From positions 1-28,016 of the IMG/VR virus record IMGVR_UViG_3300046007_010443: a stretch of DNA of 28,016 nucleotides. One strand, given 5' to 3'. Positions 16,149 to 21,362 of this stretch are shown one piece after another. Position 1 is the first letter of the stretch, and every line of letters starts with the position of its first letter. Both the position numbers and the translations under genes were made by a program. A model generated the notes under the pieces. It ran no database searches, was not told the DNA's origin, and saw nothing but the letters and a program-made list of their open reading frames with translations. This DNA is from a virus.

Positions 16149-16394
16149 ATGCAAGCGTTTATTAGTGTTCGTGAATGGTTCGATAAAGTGAACGGGAATA
16201 CTTACCATGGGGTTACTGTGGTCGATTCTGCTGGGTTCCGCGGCCGTTCAACGATTCTGCACTATGGTCATGGGGATGCTGCCTACATTGCTACTGCCAA
16301 GCTGGTGCTTGGTGGTGATGTTCGTAGCGAGTACAGCTTTACCGTGGTGGACATTGTTCGGGTGAGCAGCAAGCGTGCTGCTTGCTTTAAGTAG
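16149..16394 (+). CDS. Small hypothetical protein, first gene of the early-type operon (81 aa)
   Basis: An 81-aa protein, beta-rich by appearance, with the block REWFDKVNGNTYHGVTVVDS near the N-terminus and repeated hydrophobic strands after it. It has a single Cys near the end and no membrane segment. The block is of a type I associate with small proteins of actinobacterial phages, but no function is known to me. The ATG at 16149 has GGGAG eight bases upstream, within a leader segment (CAGATAGGGAG) that is repeated before the next gene. It is the first gene after the strong promoter, so probably among the earliest transcripts. Confidence 0.6.
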   Translation: MQAFISVREWFDKVNGNTYHGVTVVDSAGFRGRSTILHYGHGDAAYIATAKLVLGGDVRSEYSFTVVDIVRVSSKRAACFK

Positions 16395-16402
16395 TGGAAT
16401 TG

Positions 16403-16449
16403 TCCCTAGCCAGCTTGCAGGCTGCACTAATTCGCGATTAGACTAGGGA
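16403..16449 (+). ncRNA. Candidate three-way-junction RNA element
   Basis: In the 97-base gap between two plus-strand genes, TCCCTAG (16403-16409) pairs perfectly with CTAGGGA (16443-16449). Enclosed are two hairpins: CAGC-TTGCAG-GCTG (16411-16424) and CTAAT-TCGCG-ATTAG (16427-16441). Almost every base is paired or in a small loop, giving a compact 47-nt fold. No tRNA identity is implied, since a third arm and T-loop consensus are lacking. It could be a cis-regulatory RNA for the Gp88-like gene. Confidence 0.5.
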
Positions 16450-16454
16450 ACGAT

Positions 16455-16472
16455 CTAGCCAGTGGTGGCTAG
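16455..16472 (+). promoter_or_regulatory. Hairpin immediately before the Gp88-like gene's ribosome binding site
   Basis: CTAGCCA (16455-16461) and TGGCTAG (16466-16472) form a perfect seven-base-pair stem with a four-base loop. The stem ends nine bases before the GGGAGG Shine-Dalgarno sequence at 16480-16485. With the preceding three-way junction it leaves only the ribosome binding site exposed. Confidence 0.55.
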
Positions 16473-16491
16473 TCAGATAGGGAGGATCAGG

Positions 16492-17331
16492 GTGCTTAGT
16501 ATTTCGTTAGAGTCTCGCGCAAGCGAGCTAGATCAAGTATTCGGGCAAGTGTTGCAGGGTGATCGGGAGCTAGTCGCGGCTGCTCGCGCTGCTTGGTTGA
16601 ATTATCGGCAGGCTAATGGGTTCAAGACTGACGCCAGCTTGCTGACGTTGCCAGAGAACCAATTAAAGCTTGGGAAAAGTGACGTTTATAGTGTTGGGCT
16701 CACGTTGCAGGCTGCTGACGCGGCTGGCGTGAATACTTGCGCGTGGGCTGGCCAGTGTGCTGCAGTGTGTGTGCTGAAGAACGGGAACGGCCGTTATCAA
16801 TCGGTGCAGCATGCGCGCAACGTGAAGACTAGGTTCTTGGCTGAGCACCCGGCACACTTCGTAGCCTTGCTGGCTAGTGAGCTGGCAAGGGTGGCCGAAC
16901 GTCACCCCAAGGTACTGGCTCGGCTGAATGTTAATTCTGATCTTCGTTGGTATCGGATCTTGCCTAGTTTGGGGAATGGTGACGTCCTGCCTAATGTGTA
17001 TTTTTACGATTACACCAAGAACCCAGCTACGTTGCGCGGCTCGGGAATGGTGGCCGAGCGTTATCGCGTGTGCTACTCAGTGAATGAGACAACGGATCTA
17101 GGCAAGGTTGATCGGTTTATTCGCGCCGGTGGCACTGCTGCAGTGGTCACGGATCGCAAGCGTAACGCGGCCACACTGGCCAGCTGGCGCGGGCTGCCGG
17201 TAATCGACGGGGACATTAGTGACGATAGGTACAGCGAATCGGGCGCCTATGTCGATTTAACGGCCAAGGGTACAGCGCGTCAGCTGATCGGCGCGGGTGG
17301 GTTCGTTCAAACTATCTATACAAACAATTAA
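16492..17331 (+). CDS. Gp88-like phage protein with a CX5CX3C cysteine cluster (279 aa)
   Basis: A 279-aa soluble protein resembling the Gp88/DUF7227-type proteins of actinobacterial and other phages, whose role is unknown. Residues 83-93 carry TCAWAGQCAAVC, a CX5CX3C cluster that could bind a metal or iron-sulfur centre, followed by YQSVQHARNVKTRFLAEHP. The C-terminal half has LNVNSDLRWYRILPSL and VYFYDYTKNP. The cysteine spacing recalls, but does not match, the CX3CX2C of radical-SAM enzymes. GTG at 16492 was chosen because GGGAGG lies six bases upstream; an in-frame GTG at 16462 lies inside the hairpin and has no ribosome site. It is the largest gene of the operon, after a structured RNA leader. 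Confidence 0.65.
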   Translation: MLSISLESRASELDQVFGQVLQGDRELVAAARAAWLNYRQANGFKTDASLLTLPENQLKLGKSDVYSVGLTLQAADAAGVNTCAWAGQCAAVCVLKNGNGRYQSVQHARNVKTRFLAEHPAHFVALLASELARVAERHPKVLARLNVNSDLRWYRILPSLGNGDVLPNVYFYDYTKNPATLRGSGMVAERYRVCYSVNETTDLGKVDRFIRAGGTAAVVTDRKRNAATLASWRGLPVIDGDISDDRYSESGAYVDLTAKGTARQLIGAGGFVQTIYTNN

Positions 17332-17347
17332 CCAAGGGAGACAAACA

Positions 17348-17737
17348 ATGCAAGAACATAGGCAATTATTAGACAGGGTGCGAGCTGTTGGCGACAAGGC
17401 TGCAGCCGCATGCCAGCCAGCACCTATGGTGGTAGGCAATGCTGTAGGGCTATCGGATCGGATCGATCCGGCTGGGCCACTGTATTACGTCGCCGGTGGC
17501 GCGTGTGGGTTCGCTGGGGTGGTCATCAGTCCGGCGACTGGCAGCTTCGCTAGGTGGCTCGGCAAGAATAAAATCGGCCACAAGAACTATTACGGGGGAT
17601 GGTATCTGCCAGCTCACCCGAACGTGCCCGGTGCAATGGTTCAATCGTATGAAGTGAACCGGGCGGCCGCGTCAGCTATGGCGGCCGAGCTGCAGGCTGC
17701 TGGGGTCAAGTGTTACGTCGAATCAAGGCTGGACTAG
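17348..17737 (+). CDS. Hypothetical protein, early-type operon (129 aa)
   Basis: A 129-aa soluble protein. The N-terminal 30 residues are helical and polar; a compact alpha/beta part follows with GGACGFAGVVISPATGSFAR, KNYYGGWYLPAHPN, then a helix with AASAMAAELQAAGVKCYVES. This looks like one small folded domain, perhaps substrate- or protein-binding, but no family function is known to me. The ATG at 17348 has AAGGGAG seven bases upstream. The leader AAGGGAGACAAACAATG is almost identical to that of a later gene at 18115-18131. It lies 16 bases after the Gp88-like gene. Confidence 0.6.
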   Translation: MQEHRQLLDRVRAVGDKAAAACQPAPMVVGNAVGLSDRIDPAGPLYYVAGGACGFAGVVISPATGSFARWLGKNKIGHKNYYGGWYLPAHPNVPGAMVQSYEVNRAAASAMAAELQAAGVKCYVESRLD

Positions 17738-17749
17738 GGAGGGTATGCA

Positions 17750-17947
17750 ATGGATATAGAGATTACGCATCATGGCAGTGTTTCCATTATCACGGGGATC
17801 ACGGCCGATGGGCGCGGCTGGATCAGTGACAACGTCGACACCGAATCGGCGCAACACTGGGGCCGCGGGATAGTGGTTGAAGATAGGTATCTAGGTGACA
17901 TCGTCTCGGGCGCAATGTCCGACGGACTGACGGTAGGAGGGATCTAA
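17750..17947 (+). CDS. Small hypothetical protein (65 aa)
   Basis: A 65-aa acidic protein, beta-rich in appearance, beginning MDIEITHHGSVSIITGI and ending DRYLGDIVSGAMSDGLTVGG. It has no Cys, membrane segment or known motif. The ATG has a strong GGGAGGG ribosome site six bases upstream. The stop overlaps the next ATG (TAATG), so the two are coupled. A compact phage moron or inhibitor is possible; no function is assigned. Confidence 0.55.
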   Translation: MDIEITHHGSVSIITGITADGRGWISDNVDTESAQHWGRGIVVEDRYLGDIVSGAMSDGLTVGGI

Positions 17948-18132
17948 TGCAAGTAATCAACGCGTTAAACGACTATAGGGAGCTGGTGCTAGTGCTATGC
18001 AGCGCGGGAATCTTCCAGCTTGGTGCATGGTATGGCCGCACAACGGAGCGATCCGAGCAGCAGCGCCGGGACCGCGCACGGGCACGATTCAACTATCGAA
18101 ACATATCAACCAACAAGGGAGACAATCAATGA
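17947..18132 (+). CDS. Small single-pass membrane protein (61 aa)
   Basis: A 61-aa protein with one likely transmembrane helix at about residues 11-29 (RELVLVLCSAGIFQLGAWYG) and a strongly basic C-terminal tail (EQQRRDRARARFNYR). By the positive-inside rule the tail should face the cytoplasm. The ATG overlaps the previous stop (TAATG) and AGGAGGG precedes it; the stop overlaps the next gene's start (ATGA). Small early membrane proteins of phages often act in superinfection exclusion or host modulation, but that is only a possibility here. Confidence 0.55.
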   Translation: MQVINALNDYRELVLVLCSAGIFQLGAWYGRTTERSEQQRRDRARARFNYRNISTNKGDNQ

Positions 18133-18395
18133 CAACGTATGTGCCATTCATAAACGAGATACTGTCCGGGACTAAATCCCGTGACATCATGAGCGACTAC
18201 TACCCTGACAAGCTGTGGGTCGACACCGACACCGGGTCCTATGGGGACTGCTCATCACTGGTGGTTCTCAATACGTCCGATTGGACCGAGGAAGACTGCG
18301 ATGAATGGGAGATGATGACCGACTGCGAGCGGGAACAATACTGCCAGCAGTACTCAAAGAACCCAAGCCAGGGGCCCGCACAATGGGCGTCGTGA
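18129..18395 (+). CDS. Small acidic hypothetical protein (88 aa)
   Basis: An 88-aa, highly acidic protein with four cysteines, three of them in the C-terminal half (WTEEDCDEWEMMTDCEREQY, then CQQY). It is rich in Asp, Glu, Trp and Tyr and resembles small acidic phage proteins that bind host DNA-binding proteins; this comparison is based on composition alone. The ATG at 18129 has AAGGGAG seven bases upstream, in a leader nearly identical to that at 17334-17350. It overlaps the membrane-protein gene before it by four bases. Confidence 0.55.
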   Translation: MTTYVPFINEILSGTKSRDIMSDYYPDKLWVDTDTGSYGDCSSLVVLNTSDWTEEDCDEWEMMTDCEREQYCQQYSKNPSQGPAQWAS

Positions 18396-18661
18396 GAAGA
18401 ACGCGGGCAAAGTTTCGAGCGTTCTCCGTTCGAGATTTGATGGCCAAACCCGTAGTTAAACAGCAGTGGGTTGTGTCCCTGCCGAACGGAAGAGTGTGGG
18501 CGGGTCCGTATAAATGGAACGGCACTACATTCACCGCATCAGAACGGTATTACTACCGATTCGGTAGTGAGTCGGCAGCACGAGCGGCAGTCGAAGGCTG
18601 CGAGCTGGAGAAAAACATTCGTTTCTATGGGTGCAGGATAGAAATAAGGAAGATAAAATGA
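18383..18661 (+). CDS. Small basic hypothetical protein, last gene of operon (92 aa)
   Basis: A 92-aa basic protein. The N-terminus is Arg/Lys-rich (VVRRTRAKFRAF); the centre contains beta strands with WVVSLPNGRVWAGPYKWNG and the sequence ERYYYRFGSESAARAAVEGC. It could bind nucleic acid, but no known domain is recognised. ATG at 18383 was chosen (AGGGG eight bases upstream); a GTG at 18392 overlapping the previous stop (GTGA) is an equally plausible start and would shorten it by three residues. Its stop is followed at once by the structured 3' region and terminator. Confidence 0.55.
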   Translation: MGVVRRTRAKFRAFSVRDLMAKPVVKQQWVVSLPNGRVWAGPYKWNGTTFTASERYYYRFGSESAARAAVEGCELEKNIRFYGCRIEIRKIK

Positions 18662-18666
18662 TCGCG

Positions 18667-18710
18667 TAACGGCCAAGAAACCAACAGACGACCTATCTGT
18701 TGAGCCGTTA
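18667..18710 (+). other. Nested stem-loop in the 3' untranslated region
   Basis: TAACGGC (18667-18673) pairs with GCCGTTA (18704-18710). Inside, CAACAGA (18682-18688) pairs with TCTGTTG (18696-18702) around a seven-base loop CGACCTA. Both stems are perfect seven-base pairs. It lies between the last plus-strand gene and the terminator and may protect the mRNA end or form part of a small stable RNA. Confidence 0.6.
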
Positions 18711-18713
18711 GCA

Positions 18714-18773
18714 CCGAGGGTGGCTCCGCCCTGTTCCCCTTATCCGGGGCGTGAGCCCCCTCGGTTTTTCTTT
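18714..18773 (+). terminator. Strong intrinsic terminator of the rightward operon
   Basis: CCGAGGG/CCCTCGG (18714-18720 with 18758-18764), GGCTC/GAGCC and CGCCC/GGGCG stack into a 17-bp stem with two single-base bulges and a 15-base loop, followed by TTTTTCTTT. It ends plus-strand transcription. The minus strand has no T-tract on its side, so it is not clearly bidirectional; the last codons of the convergent zinc-ribbon gene lie within it. Confidence 0.85.
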
Positions 18774-18898
18774 ACCATCTCCACTACCCGTGACGAGTGT
18801 TCTTCCGGGTTGTTGCACGTCGGTGGGACGCTTGGACGCACGTAAAGGATGGTTGAATAGCCGCACTCTGGGCAACGCCACCGCTCAGAATATTTCAT
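18740..18898 (-). CDS. Small putative zinc-binding protein (52 aa)
   Basis: A 52-aa protein beginning MKYSERWRCPECGYSTILYV. The CPEC knuckle near residue 9 with a later Cys and His (PTCNNPEEH) suggests a zinc ribbon-like fold; the tail is basic (VKKNRGGSR). The ATG at 18898 has AAGGAG nine bases upstream and overlaps the end of the next zinc-ribbon gene by 14 bases. A longer frame reaching 19048 exists, but its upstream part is an antisense-like shadow of the neighbour. The stop codon lies in the loop of the plus-strand terminator. It may bind DNA or RNA; function unknown. Confidence 0.55.
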   Translation of the reverse strand: MKYSERWRCPECGYSTILYVRPSVPPTCNNPEEHSSRVVEMVKKNRGGSRPG

Positions 18899-19268
18899 TG
18901 TCCAGCTCTCCTTTATTCTTGAACGCGTTCGGTAGCGCACATTTGCAACGTTTGACCTGTGTGTACGTGTAGCCGTGCATCTTTGTTGAGGGTGCTTCAA
19001 CCCATAGGTTGCCGCCACATTCGGCGCAACCGAGCTTGACATCGACATGCCCCATCTCTTGCTTGAACATGTGCTCGATCTGTGCGAGCGTCGGGAACTG
19101 CGGCAGTCCTTTGCAGAACTCCAGCACCTTCTTGCCGTGATCGTCTGTTGCTTCGACGAGAACGTCGCTGTGTGTCCACCCAGACTTCAGGGTGTTGCGA
19201 GCGATGTTGGTTGTAGGCCAGAACGAACACAGCCGGTCGATGAATAGTTCAATTCTTGCGGGAGTCAT
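18885..19268 (-). CDS. Protein with N-terminal helical domain and C-terminal zinc ribbon (127 aa)
   Basis: A 127-aa protein. Residues about 1-72 are helical, with SGWTHSDVLVEATDDHGKK and LPQFPTLAQIEHMFKQEM. The arrangement recalls phage helicase-loader or replisome-organiser proteins of the G40P-loader type (a segment like FPTLAEI), but the resemblance is weak and by eye. Residues about 76-105 hold CAECGG ... CKC, a probable zinc ribbon. ATG at 19268 was chosen because AAGGTGG lies four bases upstream; an upstream start at 19307 would overlap the membrane gene more deeply. It overlaps both neighbours, so it is co-translated. If it is a loader, the helicase should lie elsewhere in the genome. 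Confidence 0.5.
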   Translation of the reverse strand: MTPARIELFIDRLCSFWPTTNIARNTLKSGWTHSDVLVEATDDHGKKVLEFCKGLPQFPTLAQIEHMFKQEMGHVDVKLGCAECGGNLWVEAPSTKMHGYTYTQVKRCKCALPNAFKNKGELDNEIF

Positions 19269-19476
19269 TGATCCACCTTCTTCCGTGATAAAAGTTGACT
19301 GCCCCATAGCAGATAGCGGCGAACACGAACCCCCACTGCTTGGTGGTAACCCCGTAGGTGAACCAGAGACATTCGTTCACGAACGCGATCCACCAACCCC
19401 ACCACTTGTGCCTTCCGATACTGAACAGTGCGATAACGCCAAGGCCACCTAACACCCATGACCATGCCCCTCCCAT
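19249..19476 (-). CDS. Small membrane protein, PnuC-like in pattern (75 aa)
   Basis: A 75-aa protein with two or three hydrophobic segments: about 5-20 (WSWVLGGLGVIALFSIG), 26-42 (WGWWIAFVNECLWFTYG) and 47-62 (WGFVFAAICYGAVNFY), ending in a basic tail. The Trp-rich pattern resembles part of nicotinamide-riboside carriers of the PnuC family, but the length is only about a third, so transport by itself is unlikely. The ATG at 19476 follows the previous stop by four bases and lacks a good ribosome site, suggesting translational coupling. Exclusion or a membrane-anchored helper role is also possible. Confidence 0.5.
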   Translation of the reverse strand: MGGAWSWVLGGLGVIALFSIGRHKWWGWWIAFVNECLWFTYGVTTKQWGFVFAAICYGAVNFYHGRRWINDSRKN

Positions 19477-19480
19477 CGGT

Positions 19481-19696
19481 TTACAGCTCTATGCCCTGCT
19501 GAATGTGCAGCCGTAGCCGTTCAACGGTGCTTGTCGCAATCTTCAATGCAACCTTGGTTTGGTCTAGCTCAACAGCTAGCGAAGCGGCAGCATCCTTGTA
19601 GTTGTCTCGTTCTTCACGGACACGATCCAATGCGACACGCAACTCATCGACACGGGTTTGCCATTCTTCAAGTTCGAACTCAGCCTGCTCGTTCAC
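19481..19696 (-). CDS. Small coiled-coil protein (71 aa)
   Basis: A 71-aa protein predicted to be one long coiled coil: heptad-like acidic/basic helices run through most of its length (ELEEWQTRVDELRVALDRVR, later LAVELDQTKVALKIATSTVE). It has no Cys or membrane segment. The start is GTG at 19696 with AGAGG seven bases upstream; an in-frame ATG at 19768 lies within the WhiB gene and would add unrelated residues. It overlaps the end of the WhiB-like gene by 17 bases. It could oligomerise with a partner; function unknown. Confidence 0.55.
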   Translation of the reverse strand: MNEQAEFELEEWQTRVDELRVALDRVREERDNYKDAAASLAVELDQTKVALKIATSTVERLRLHIQQGIEL

Positions 19697-19961
19697 TACG
19701 CAACCTCTTTCTTTGGTTCGGTGTGGTGCCAGCCCAAATGCCGGTACCGATACAGTTATCAACCGCATACTGTAAACATTCGCGGCGCACAGGGCAGCGG
19801 TTACATATCTGTCGGGCGGTTTGCAAACGCATCATGTTTAAAGCCTTCTGCCCTAACTCTAGATAGAACGTTTCCGGACCCATCCCTTGACAGGCGGCAT
19901 CCCACTTCCATTCTGAAGTGTTGTTACGCAACTCCCACACAAACTCATCAACATGACCCAT
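19680..19961 (-). CDS. WhiB-like iron-sulfur transcription regulator
   Basis: A 93-aa protein with the four-cysteine [4Fe-4S] pattern of WhiB proteins: C24, C53, C56, C62 (CX28CX2CX5C), in the context WDAAC and ICNRCPVRRECLQYA. A GIWAGTT turn (74-80) corresponds to the family's G[VI]WGG, and a basic end (NQRKRLRSERAG) to its DNA-binding tail. WhiB proteins bind the host sigma factor region 4 and tune transcription; phage copies such as that of mycobacteriophage TM4 interfere with host WhiB2. ATG at 19961 has GGAGG five bases upstream; a TTG at 20012 would add 17 residues but has a weaker site. This gene is the best evidence for an actinobacterial host. Confidence 0.88.
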   Translation of the reverse strand: MGHVDEFVWELRNNTSEWKWDAACQGMGPETFYLELGQKALNMMRLQTARQICNRCPVRRECLQYAVDNCIGTGIWAGTTPNQRKRLRSERAG

Positions 19962-19999
19962 GTTTTCCTCCAAACATTCCCAGTCGTCAGCGAACTCGT

Positions 20000-20425
20000 C
20001 TATAGGCTCCAATGCCCTAGCCCACCATTCTGATACAGGTAGCGGGCGACAGCCAAATTGCAGTGGATATAACGCAACGCGTTATGCACCTCTGAACGTG
20101 GCACTTTGCAAACATTAGATGTAACGGTAATCCAGCTTCCCTGGATTTGCAATAGCCCAATGTCAGGGTACTTCGTCCACCGGACCTCGGAAACCGACTT
20201 GGGGTTGCACCTTGACTCGCGCCAAGCTATATACGAAAAGATGTGGGGTGGCAGCCCATACTCTTTGAACAGTGGCACCCATTGGGGGCATCGCATGGTT
20301 TTGTCCCGTGGTATTGACGTTCGTACAACGTCGTCTTTCGGGGTGGCTGACGCAGCGACCCGTGTTGGCCCGCTTACGATAAGCCCTACCATGAGTACGG
20401 CAAATAGCCGTTTAAATATCCTCAT
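20000..20425 (-). CDS. Secreted lysozyme-like (SLT-type) protein
   Basis: A 141-aa protein with a signal peptide (MRIFKRLFAVLMVGLIVSGP; cleavage likely near ASA at 25-27), so it is exported by the host Sec path. The mature part resembles a small lytic transglycosylase/lysozyme fold: FSYIAWRESRCNP with candidate catalytic E70, DIGLLQIQGSW at 88-98, and a C-terminal helix NLAVARYLYQNGGLGHWS. Four cysteines (46, 73, 106, 122) could form two disulfides, fitting an extracellular location. It ends right after the HWSL segment. ATG at 20425 has GGAGG five bases upstream. It lies away from the M15 endolysin cassette, so it may remodel the wall or help lysis from outside. Confidence 0.75.
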   Translation of the reverse strand: MRIFKRLFAVLMVGLIVSGPTRVAASATPKDDVVRTSIPRDKTMRCPQWVPLFKEYGLPPHIFSYIAWRESRCNPKSVSEVRWTKYPDIGLLQIQGSWITVTSNVCKVPRSEVHNALRYIHCNLAVARYLYQNGGLGHWSL

Positions 20426-20535
20426 TGGTTCCTCCAAACCTTAGCAGAAAAGGGTGTCGCCCCACGCCCCCGTCAGCAGGAGCAATGGGGACAACCGCAC
20501 CCAACCTCGATCGATCAGGCCACCCAATGCAGTCG
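20426..20535. other. Short intergenic gap upstream of the lysozyme-like gene
   Basis: About 110 bases without a gene. It contains the ribosome site of the lysozyme-like gene and a CGATCGATCG-like dyad near 20503-20512. No clear promoter or terminator was recognised. Confidence 0.4.
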
Positions 20536-20988
20536 TTACGCTATTAAACCCAACAGTTCACTGAACTCATCTAACGACATCAACACGATACCGTCGCTCG
20601 TGCCGTCTGGCATCGCGATCATTGCAAAAGGACGAATGTCTCCCAACGATTTGGATGCCTCAGATTGCGAACGAGCAGCCAAGAAACGTGTAAAGATCGG
20701 ACCCACCTGGCTGCCCGCTTTGACTTCGACACGGAACATGCCACCCCAATGTTCTTCGTGGCGAGTGCCCGCGTTACCTGTAGCAGCAAGACCCAGTTTT
20801 TTTCGGGCGCGGCGAGCTTTGCTATCACCTTTAGATCGGTTGCGTTTTCCGCGAGCAACAGGGTCACCGCACCCTCGGATCCTCCGTTTACCGTCACGAT
20901 ACGGACGTCCCAGAGTTCCGAACTTAGGGCATCCTTCCGTATTGCATTTATCTTGGTTGCCTTCACATTCACCCTTCCGTTCGTCCAA
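20536..20988 (-). CDS. Putative PD-(D/E)XK-type nuclease or resolvase-like protein (150 aa)
   Basis: A 150-aa protein. The N-terminus carries a cysteine-bearing segment (CNTEGCPKFG ... RIRGCGD), followed by a basic patch (ARGKRNRSKGDSKARRARKK). The core has RHEEHWGG and FRVEVKAGSQVG, where E and K of VEVKAG fit the E-x-K half of the nuclease motif, with a helix QSEASK after it. This pattern fits Holliday-junction resolvase or VRR-NUC-like proteins found in actinobacterial phages. A clear upstream Asp of the motif was not assigned. The start is probably TTG at 20988 (AAAGGA six bases upstream); TTG at 21003 is the alternative. It sits next to the recombination genes, which supports a role in branched-DNA processing. 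Confidence 0.5.
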   Translation of the reverse strand: MDERKGECEGNQDKCNTEGCPKFGTLGRPYRDGKRRIRGCGDPVARGKRNRSKGDSKARRARKKLGLAATGNAGTRHEEHWGGMFRVEVKAGSQVGPIFTRFLAARSQSEASKSLGDIRPFAMIAMPDGTSDGIVLMSLDEFSELLGLIA

Positions 20989-21136
20989 GATAGTTCCTTT
21001 CAAACGAGCGCATCGCTTCCTTCACCGGATGAGTTTCCGGTAACTGTCGCATCAGGTCAGCGTCACACGCCAACTCGGTGTACAGGTTGGTGAACTCCAA
21101 CATGGTTGCACCGAGAGTTGATAATTCATTAGCCAC
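20969..21136 (-). CDS. Very small hypothetical protein (55 aa)
   Basis: A 55-aa acidic helical protein beginning VANELSTLGATMLEFTNLYT (first codon GTG) and ending SFERNYLGRTEG. A longer frame reaches 21268, but its extra part overlaps the preceding gene fully, while GTG at 21136 has GGAGG six bases upstream and overlaps the previous stop by eight bases. It overlaps the nuclease-like gene by 20 bases. No domain was recognised. Confidence 0.45.
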   Translation of the reverse strand: MANELSTLGATMLEFTNLYTELACDADLMRQLPETHPVKEAMRSFERNYLGRTEG

Positions 21137-21362
21137 GCGGATCCTCCAGTCGCCCACGAAGTCGAAGATAATCTTCAAAAACTTCTTCCCATTTTTCTTT
21201 GCCCCATTCAGCTTTACCAACATAAGCAAAACGGCGGGTAATAAGAAACCACTCCAGACGATCATCACGAAGACGGTTCATTTCTTTTTGCAACCATTCA
21301 ATATGTCTTTGATTAATTATCGCCATGTCTATCGCATCTTGATACCGACGTTTCCATCTCAT
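21129..21362 (-). CDS. Small charged hypothetical protein (77 aa)
   Basis: A 77-aa helical protein rich in Arg, Glu, Trp and Tyr (NQRHIEWLQKEMNRLRDDRL and KEKWEEVFEDYLRLRGRLED). The ATG at 21362 overlaps the stop of the annealing-protein gene (ATGA), so it is co-translated with it. The pairing with a single-strand annealing protein suggests a recombination accessory factor, but nothing in the sequence shows activity. Confidence 0.5.
   Translation of the reverse strand: MRWKRRYQDAIDMAIINQRHIEWLQKEMNRLRDDRLEWFLITRRFAYVGKAEWGKEKWEEVFEDYLRLRGRLEDPRG

Noticed and set aside
16403-16449. tRNA or tRNA-like gene
   Set aside because: The seven-base-pair closing stem suggested one, but only two arms are present, with no T-loop consensus, no CCA-like end and a total of 47 nt.
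18682-18702. Anticodon-arm-like hairpin with a seven-base loop
   Set aside because: The loop lacks the U33 equivalent, and no D-arm, T-arm or acceptor stem can be formed around it.
20619-20972. 117-aa minus-strand frame beginning with GTG right after the 55-aa gene
   Set aside because: It is well placed for coupling, but the competing frame encodes a recognisable protein (RVEVKAG, RPYRDGKRR) with much better composition.
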